Shown: piece by piece, positions 59,405 through 64,000 of the stretch | Position numbering within the stretch: position 1 is the first letter of the stretch | Layout of the letters: each line of letters starts with the position of its first letter | Assembly (NCBI GenBank): GCA_035772735.1 | Contig: JASDFA010000007.1 | Span: 71,090,501 to 71,154,500, forward strand | Direction of reading: 5' to 3' | Length of the DNA stretch: 64,000 bases | Source: Datura wrightii | Lineage: Eukaryota > Streptophyta > Magnoliopsida > Solanales > Solanaceae | Program-made: the position numbers and the translations under genes | The notes under the pieces: generated by a model | The model's input: only the letters and a program-made list of their open reading frames with translations | What the model was told of the DNA's origin: nothing | Databases searched by the model: none

Positions 59405-61798
59405 AGAGACAAGGAGCTGGTGGACTCATATTTAGAGCCTGAAAGACTATTTCATCGTCAGTGGAGAGAAGCTCTAGAGAGAAAGCTGCAGTTGCTCAGA
59501 CAAACAATTATGGAGAAACAACAAAATAAACCAGTAGTATGGGCAATGTTCGTGCCCGAGGAAGTAGCAACTAGGCCGGTTCGCGAGGTGGCAATTCCAC
59601 ATGCTAACAATGTCACATCTAGCATCCGCAAACCTGAGCCAGGAGGGAGGTTCGAGCTCAAGCAAAACATGGTGCAATTGCTGCACACCAGCGGGTAGAT
59701 CACAGGTCTCCCTCATGAGGATCCACAGCAGCATCTCCAAAATTTTTTACAGATAAGTGACACTTACATCCCCGCTGGAGTGTCATCAGATTATGTCAGG
59801 CTTATATTGTTCCCATTCTCACTATTGGGAGAAGCCAAGAGGTGGTTGAAAGTTGAGCCACCTAATTCTATTACTACGTGGGATGATCTTGCAAGGAAAT
59901 TCTTGATACGATTTTTTCCATCCGATAAAACAGCAAGACTTAGAAGTCAAATTCTAAGTTTCAAACAGAGAGATGGAGAGAATCTATATCAAGCTTGGGA
60001 GAGATTCAAGTCCATGTTGCAGGATTGTCCTCATCATCATCAATCCAATGATGAGCTGGTGCACACTTTTATAGAGGGTTTTGAACCCCACAAAAAAATC
60101 TTGCTAGACTCAGTAGCTGGGGGGCAAGCCTTGGAGAAAACTTATGAGGAGTTGTATACCTTGTTAAACCGTATTTCGCAGGGCATTCTGGAGTGGAATG
60201 CTGATTCATCAAGAGGAGGAACAAGGAAAGCAGCAGGAGTTTTAGAAGTGGATGATTTTACAGCTATTGCTGCACAGATAGCTGCTTTACAGAATCAACT
60301 CAACACCCACTTCAGTAACATGACAATGAACCAGACTCAAGCCCCAGTGAATGCAGTGCAGCAGATTTAGTGTGAAGTGTGCGGGAGTAGTGAGCACTCA
60401 GCTGAGTGTTGTGGAGCAAATCCTGACTCGGTGAACTTTGTGGGAAATATACAGAGGAACAACCACCAACAGTATGGCAACAGCTACAATTCCAACTGGA
60501 GGAATCATCTGAATTTCTCTTGGGGTAGCAACAACCATCAAGGGCAAAGTTCGAGTCAGGGGGCTCAGAGGAATCAAGGAGGGCAGCAGAACTATCAGGC
60601 ACAATAAAGAAACAACAATGCACCTCCTCCACCACCATCACCCAGCATTGAGGAGATGTTCAAGACGATGATAGCTAACCAAGCTCAATTGCAGGCTAAC
60701 TATGTGAAATTGGCAGCCGAGGTAAAGAACAACCAGTTAGCTACTAAGGCACTTGAATATCAATTTGGGCAATTTGTTGGAGCCCAAAATACCAGGCCTA
60801 GAGGAGGACTTCCGAGAGACACAGATCCCAACCCCAAGCAGGTGAATGCGGTGACCACAAGGAGTGGTTTGCAGCTTAAAGAGGTGGAACCAGAAAGACC
60901 ACCTCAACAATCGGGAGCAGCAGAAGTTGAGAGGGAGCAAAGTGATGAGAGGGGGAAGAAAAAGGAAGCTGAATCAGAAAGACCACCACCCCCGTTCCCT
61001 CAAAGATTAAAGAAACACAAGGAGGAAGCGTGTTTCAAGAAATTCATGGAGGTGCTGAAACAGGTACATATTAACTTACCTCTTGTTGATGTTTTGCAGG
61101 GAGTGCCGAAATATGCAAATTACATTAAGGAAATTGTGGCAAACAAAAGTCGGTTGACTGAGTATGCTACGGTAGCTCTCACGGAGGAGTGCACTTCCCG
61201 GATACAAAACCGTTTGCCCACAAATCTCAAAGATCCTGGGAACTTTACTATACAAATTACAATTGGGTAGAGTATCCGAGCTCGCGGATTATGTGATTTG
61301 GGATCGAGCATTAATTTGATGTCGTCATCGGTATTCAAGAAGTTGGGTCTAGGGAGTCCTAGACCAACATCAGTGATCTTGCAACTAGCGGATCGGTCCT
61401 TAGCCAGACCTAATGGCATTGTGGAGGATGTGTTGGTGCAAGTGGGCTCCCTTATCTTCCCGGTGGATTTCGTCGTGCTGGATTTTGAGCCAGATGCGGA
61501 AGTCCCATTTATTTTGGGACGTCCTTTCTTGGCGACCGGGAAAGCGCTGATTGATGTAGCAGCAGGGCAGCTAACCATGCGAGCACACGACAAGGTGGAA
61601 GTGTTCGATGTATACAAGGCAACCAAGCTCTCAACTGTGTACGAGGAACTCTTGGTGATTAACGTGATTGATCAAGGTGATGATGCGTGGATAGTTGAAT
61701 CACGAGAGTTATTGGGAAAACCACCGGAGCGATGTAAGCACTACTGGGGTGAGGACGGTGGTCGAGAGAAAACGTATGTCACCCTAGAAGATGACTGA
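59405..61798 (+). pseudogene. Z gag-protease with four in-frame stops
   Basis: A single frame from about 59405 to the stop at 61796-61798 reads like the E1 gag-protease throughout: the Gag core at 59780-60300, the zinc knuckle CGSSEHSAECC at about 60380-60415, and the protease active-site block DLGSSINLM at about 61293-61319. In-frame stops lie at 59696, 60368, 60605 and 61268. No frameshift is needed, so the damage is by substitution only. The first ATG (59512) is equivalent to the E1 start. Confidence 0.9.
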
Positions 61799-61837
61799 GC
61801 TGAATGACGTTGAGCCGCGACGGTAAACCATGCGCTG

Positions 61838-61855
61838 CACGGGATGCAACCCGTG
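61838..61855 (+). other. Conserved hairpin after the Z gag-protease stop
   Basis: CACGGGATGCAACCCGTG, 6-bp stem, lies 39 bases after the stop. The E1 stem is kept; the loop has one change. Confidence 0.75.
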
Positions 61856-62102
61856 AAATTTTTCTTTGTAAATTGTGAATAGATTTCTTTTTTTTTCTCT
61901 TTTTTTTAGATTAACAACAAAATTTTTAGTTTATTTTTGTTTTTATTTTTATTTTGAGTGAAACCTATAATTCTAACCAATTTCTTGCCGTAAGATGAAT
62001 TTCAGGTTGAACAGAGGATAAATGTGCAAGGGATCGCAAAGGAAAATTCGAGGTATGAAAAATAATAAAAAGTGGCAAAACAGTGAGCTAGGGCGATGGC
62101 TC

Positions 62103-62297
62103 CGTGTCACGGAGGAGGGCCTCCGCGTTACCCTCCGTGACACGTTGAGGTGTAAATCTAGAATTTTTAAAATTCCAGAACACCCACACGATAGCTCCGT
62201 GTCACGGAGGGCATGCTCCGCGTTACCCTCCGTGACACGTTGAAGTGTATATCGCGACGGGTTGCCGGGTGACCCATGCGAATTTCCCACTTTTAAA
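62103..62297 (+). promoter_or_regulatory. Internal dyad cassette and TATA-like box upstream of the Z second gene
   Basis: Two perfect 13-bp stems CGTGTCACGGAGG lie at 62103-62115/62132-62144 and 62198-62210/62227-62239, followed by CTTTTAAACCCC at about 62290. Spacing and order equal those in E1 (27246-27449). Confidence 0.6.
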
Positions 62298-62431
62298 CCC
62301 CGATTCCCCCTCCATTTTCCTCATTCTTCATATCCTCCGCGACCAACCTCCCAAAAACCCCTTCCCCCTCAACGTGACATGGACTTAGGCCAAGAATTTC
62401 ATCGAGTTTTCATCAATTCTTCTAATTCAAG

Positions 62432-63112
62432 GTATGTTCTTCAATTCTATCTCATTTCTTGTCGATTTTCTTCGAGATTGAACATGTGATATGAGCTAAA
62501 CATGCCCTAAGTAGAAATTAAGCTTAAATTCAATTGAATTATTGTTGATTGATGTTCGGAGTATCATTGTGATTGCTTGAACTCGTTAATTACATAGTTT
62601 ATTCGAATTTTTGATAAAATTATAGCTAGGGATTGACTTTGAGTTTGAAATGGAAACAATTTAGTTGAACTAGTGAAATTCATGCTGGGTTGTACATGTT
62701 GAGTGAGATGAGTCGATGTGCTAACTGTTACTATGCTAAAAGACCGACGAATTCTCGGGTGAAGGAAATATTGGAATTTGCAAGAATTGGGTGAATTGTA
62801 GAGGATCATGTAGTTAAAAATTTTCTTTTGTTTCTCCTTGCTAAGTGCTATGGGATAAAATGTTATCGATGGTAATGATTGTGGGTAGCTATACAAAGTC
62901 TGAGTAGTACATAGAATATATACCGTCGAATTCTCCAAATGCACTAAGCATATTTGTTATGTTTGTTGTTTGTTTGTGTAAGTAAGCACGATCTTGCCTT
63001 AATGTTGTAATTTTGGCTAAGGACTAAGTGTGGGGTAGCCTAGCTTAACCCAATCTTAGTCGAAGCAAATTTTAATTGGCTTAACATTGATCTTGTCTAT
63101 TTGGGTTGACAG
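62432..63112 (+). other. Probable 5'-UTR intron of the Z second gene
   Basis: Donor AAG|GTATGTT at 62432 and acceptor GTTGACAG at 63112 give 681 bases, removed five bases before the ATG at 63118. Both ends match those in E1. The stretch has no coding content. Confidence 0.6.
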
Positions 63113-63117
63113 GAAAA

Positions 63118-64000
63118 ATGGCAAGCAGGCAAGACAAGGGAAAAGGCGCATCAACATCTGCGCCGGAAGAAAAAGAATCAGACTGGGCACAGTGGTCCCA
63201 GCAGCACCAACGGTTCCACGCGGCCAACGCCGTCAATATGGAACCAGGTGGGTGACAGAGAAGGGGAAGAAGTGGTACGCAAAGAACAAGGAGAGCAAGT
63301 ACTTCCCCGAGGAACACATAGCAAGGGAACCGTTGGCACAGGAGTTCCCCAGGATTGTCAATAGGATCGAGGCAGCTGGGCTGAACTTCATCTTTGAAGA
63401 GCCCAAAGAATGCAAATTGCACTTGATTCGGGAATTCTACGCCAACTGGAACCCGACTCTCAGAAGTCACACCATCAAAATAAGGGGGCAAATAGTCACT
63501 TTTGAGCCCCACCACCTCAGTTCTATCTTAGGGGCGCGGGACACAGATGCCCATGTGCTTCGACAGCTGAATATCACTCCACCATATGCGGACATCAGAT
63601 GCACTTTGTGTGGAACCCGATCGATGGCTAGGTGGAGCAGACATAAGGAGAGGGGCTACCATCAGACTTTGCCCTACTCACAGATGAACAGGGAAGCCAG
63701 AATATGGCTTAAGATCGTGTGTTCCTGCCTAATCTCGGGGGTGAATATGACGGATGTAACCCAGGATCGTGTATGCTTGGTGTACGCCCTGATGAAAGGG
63801 CTGGAGATCAATGTGGGGGCGGTGATTATCTCCGCCATGAAGAGAGCCCGTTTGCATCAGGGGCACAGATATGGATTTGGTGGCCTACTCACCCCGTTCT
63901 TGAGGGGTCTGGACATTGAGGAAGAGGCCCTTGACTATATCCCACAGATGGAGCGGCGGGCCTTAGATGTCACCAAAACTAAGGCTCCCGACACCACCCA
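63118..64000 (+). pseudogene. Z putative plant transposon protein (one 1-base deletion, cut by window end)
   Basis: The ATG at 63118 starts MASRQDKGKG as in E1. One base is missing near 63160-63170 compared with E1, which throws the rest out of frame. From about 63165 to the window end a frame of about 278 codons stays open with no stop. It parallels the E1 protein through the REFYANWNP block (about 63430) and the INVGAVIISAM block (about 63808). This long frame lacks an early ATG and is easy to miss. Many of the differences from E1 at protein level are conservative, in contrast to the four stops in the Z gag-protease. Confidence 0.85.

Larger units (their letters stand above)
57852..64000 (+). 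mobile_element. Element Z: gag-pro plus second-gene element of the E1 family (5' part)
   Basis: Z is on the plus strand and shows the E1 layout: LTR, tRNA-Asp-type primer site, gag-protease, hairpin, internal dyad/TATA region, intron-like stretch and second gene, at which the window ends. Its coding sequence and LTR are clearly diverged from E1, and its gag-protease has stops, so Z is older. Reverse transcriptase is absent between gag-protease and the second gene. Confidence 0.92.

Noticed and set aside
61120..61626. A 168-codon minus-strand frame in Z
   Set aside because: It is antisense to the protease, which is recognisable on the plus strand and shared with E1 and Y.
1..64000. CRISPR arrays, bacterial operons, rRNA genes or host protein-coding genes
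   Set aside because: No regular spacer array, no operon-like gene packing and no conserved host coding exons were seen; every recognisable protein belongs to a retroelement or pararetrovirus.

Overview
This is a 64-kb piece of nuclear DNA from a flowering plant. I found no host gene in it. Everything that can be named is transposable-element sequence, mostly LTR retrotransposons of the Ty3/gypsy group (Del/Tekay-like and Athila/Tat-like), plus a copia-like LTR and a fragment of an endogenous pararetrovirus. The style of the elements fits a large Solanaceae genome such as pepper, but that is from memory and not tested here.

Layout. Positions 1-2990 hold the gag start and LTR of an old Del-like element on the minus strand. 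Positions 3095-13852 form a giant inverted repeat of about 10.7 kb with arms of about 5.3 kb and a spacer of about 64 bases. Each arm carries the same series: an LTR piece, a 3' leader-like stretch, a Del-type LTR with its primer binding site, a gag remnant, and a pararetroviral reverse-transcriptase fragment. Positions 13384-17580 are a patchwork of LTR remnants.

From 17580 to the end the window is one nested stack. An old Del/Tekay pol (U, minus strand) was hit twice. The first hit is a solo LTR (S, 19761-32013, target duplication CTATG), itself split by a complete young element E1 (21817-31786, duplication ACTAA, two 1465-bp LTRs). The second is element Y (32745 to beyond the window). Y's gag-pro gene is split by a solo LTR (X, 40565-54587), which contains a full Del/Tekay element (W, 42663-54567, duplication CCTCC), one LTR of which contains another solo LTR (V, 50608-52016, duplication GCTGG). 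Y's 5' LTR is split by element Z (57852 to beyond the window end).

The most interesting content is an unusual element design. E1, Z and Y, from two distinct LTR families, have LTR, a tRNA-Asp-type primer binding site, a gag-protease gene, then a separate gene resembling the 'putative plant transposon protein' / ATHILA ORF family, then LTR. None shows reverse transcriptase, RNase H or integrase in the sequence visible. The second gene looks like its own transcription unit: upstream of it lie the same kind of short dyad repeats found in the element's own LTR, and in E1 and Z also a TATA-like box and a probable 5'-UTR intron with conserved GT and AG ends. In all three a small hairpin with paired-base covariation lies 39-47 bases after the gag-protease stop. 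Odd palindromes of the form CCGTG-N-CACGG sit just upstream of the TATA box in the LTRs of both E1/V/Z (Athila-like) and W (Del/Tekay-like), which suggests that unrelated retrotransposons share or exchange a promoter cassette.
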